Positions 63,534 through 64,000 of a stretch of 64,000 nt of DNA are shown here, piece by piece. Location: NCBI GenBank assembly GCA_947455145.1, contig CANGME010000001.1, positions 62,001-126,000 on the forward strand, in the 5' to 3' direction. Position numbers and translations under genes: made by a program. This DNA comes from Comamonadaceae bacterium (GTDB taxonomy: Bacteria; Pseudomonadota; Gammaproteobacteria; Burkholderiales; Burkholderiaceae_C). Within the stretch, counting starts at the first letter, position 1, and each line of letters starts with the position of its first letter. The notes under the pieces are model-generated. The model searched no databases. It saw only the letters and a program-made list of their open reading frames with translations, and had not been told where the DNA came from.

Positions 63534-64000
63534 ATGGGCAAGGCATTGGACGGCGTAAAAATTCTCGACTTCACCCATGTGCAGTCGGGCCCTACTTGTA
63601 CCCAGTTGCTGGCGTGGTTTGGGGCTGACGTCATCAAGGTGGAAAAAGCAGGCGAAGGCGATGCCACCCGTGGCCAGTTGCGCGACGTCCCTGACGCGGA
63701 CAGCCTGTACTTCACCATGCTCAACCACAACAAGCGCTCCATCACGCTGGACACCAAAAACCCCAAAGGCAAAGAAGTTCTAGTCACGCTCATCAAGCAA
63801 TGCGACGTGATGGTCGAGAACTTTGCCCCCGGCGCACTAGACCGCATGGGTTTTAGCTGGGAACGCATTCAAGAGATCAACCCGCGCATCATCCTGGCCT
63901 CGGTCAAAGGCTTTGGCCCCGGCCCCTATGTGGACTGCAAGGTCTATGAAAACGTGGCCCAGTGCGCAGGCGGTTCGGCTTCCACCTCCGGTTTTGCTGA
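63534..64000 (+). CDS. frc: Second formyl-CoA transferase paralogue (cut by the window edge)
   Basis: The first 155 codons of a second class III CoA-transferase. It begins [20 protein letters not shown], with GAGGAG upstream of the ATG at 63534, and stays open to the end of the window. It is closely similar to the preceding frc over its whole visible length (shared [47 protein letters not shown]). The catalytic Asp would lie just past the edge. It may be a second Frc or a relative with another CoA acceptor such as YfdE-type proteins. Confidence 0.93.
   Translation, partial: MGKALDGVKILDFTHVQSGPTCTQLLAWFGADVIKVEKAGEGDATRGQLRDVPDADSLYFTMLNHNKRSITLDTKNPKGKEVLVTLIKQCDVMVENFAPGALDRMGFSWERIQEINPRIILASVKGFGPGPYVDCKVYENVAQCAGGSASTSGFA

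Noticed and set aside
1-64000. CRISPR arrays, tRNA or rRNA genes, prophage or restriction-modification genes
   Set aside because: I looked for regularly spaced repeats, cloverleaf-type T-arm sequences and typical phage or restriction proteins and saw none; the repeats present are dispersed palindromes.

Overview
The window looks like chromosomal DNA of a betaproteobacterium of the order Burkholderiales, most likely family Comamonadaceae (Rhodoferax/Polaromonas-like). The evidence is the GC-rich coding style, Bug-type receptors of tripartite tricarboxylate transporters, a DUF934 gene inside the sulfate-assimilation operon, the DUF3579 gene next to argD/argF, and several short interspersed repeat families that I associate with this group. 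Genus assignment is inference. No tRNA, rRNA, CRISPR array or intact insertion sequence was found.

Layout: (1) 1-5.8 kb: an orphan Bug receptor gene and purL (purine synthesis). (2) 6.0-14 kb: a sulfate-assimilation operon (TauE-like permease, cysI, DUF934, cysH, cysD, cysN), followed by a 7Fe ferredoxin and a ferredoxin-NADP reductase. (3) 14-19 kb: thiamine genes thiD, then thiO-thiS-(ATP-dependent DNA ligase)-thiG-thiE, and rpsT with a clear terminator. (4) 19-22 kb: DUF3579, a terminator-like leader, argD and argF. (5) 21.9-30.8 kb: a decayed IS5-like transposase and a DUF465 gene between two ~60-bp direct repeats, a YgiQ-type radical SAM protein, MgtC, a methyltransferase, an MCE/MlaE lipid-transport group without an ATPase, and a pair of short chromate transporters. 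(6) 30.75-33.0 kb: an AT-rich islet with a two-cistron relic and an unusual MerR-HTH/class III nucleotidyl cyclase fusion. (7) 33-38 kb: aminotransferase, alkaline phosphatase, nth, two DUF1566 proteins.

(8) 38-53.4 kb: a nearly continuous minus-strand vitamin B12 region. It starts with a cobalamin riboswitch and btuB, then cobB, a signal-less B12-binding-like protein, cobU, btuF, btuC, btuD, cobO, bluB, cbiB, cobD, cobQ, cobT, cobS and cobC. It covers uptake, corrinoid adenylation, amidation, aminopropanol arm, lower-ligand synthesis and nucleotide-loop assembly. Early corrin-ring genes are not in the window.

(9) 53.5-64 kb: a ZapB-like gene, zapA and a 6S RNA gene. Then comes an apparent oxalate-use region: TauE-like permease, a formyltransferase resembling the hydrolase domain of 10-formyl-THF dehydrogenase, a Bug/TctB/TctA transporter, a Crp/Fnr-type regulator, oxalyl-CoA decarboxylase, formyl-CoA transferase and a second, edge-truncated formyl-CoA transferase paralogue. 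Two near-identical FNR-like boxes, each placed about 29 bp before a good -10 element, precede the transporter operon and the divergent regulator/oxc promoter, suggesting one small regulon.

Across regions, short palindromic repeats lie inside coding sequences (purL, cysN, cobB, cobD, cobU, the end of bluB) without breaking the reading frame, so they add extra peptides to conserved enzymes. This and the MerR-cyclase islet are the most unusual points of the window.
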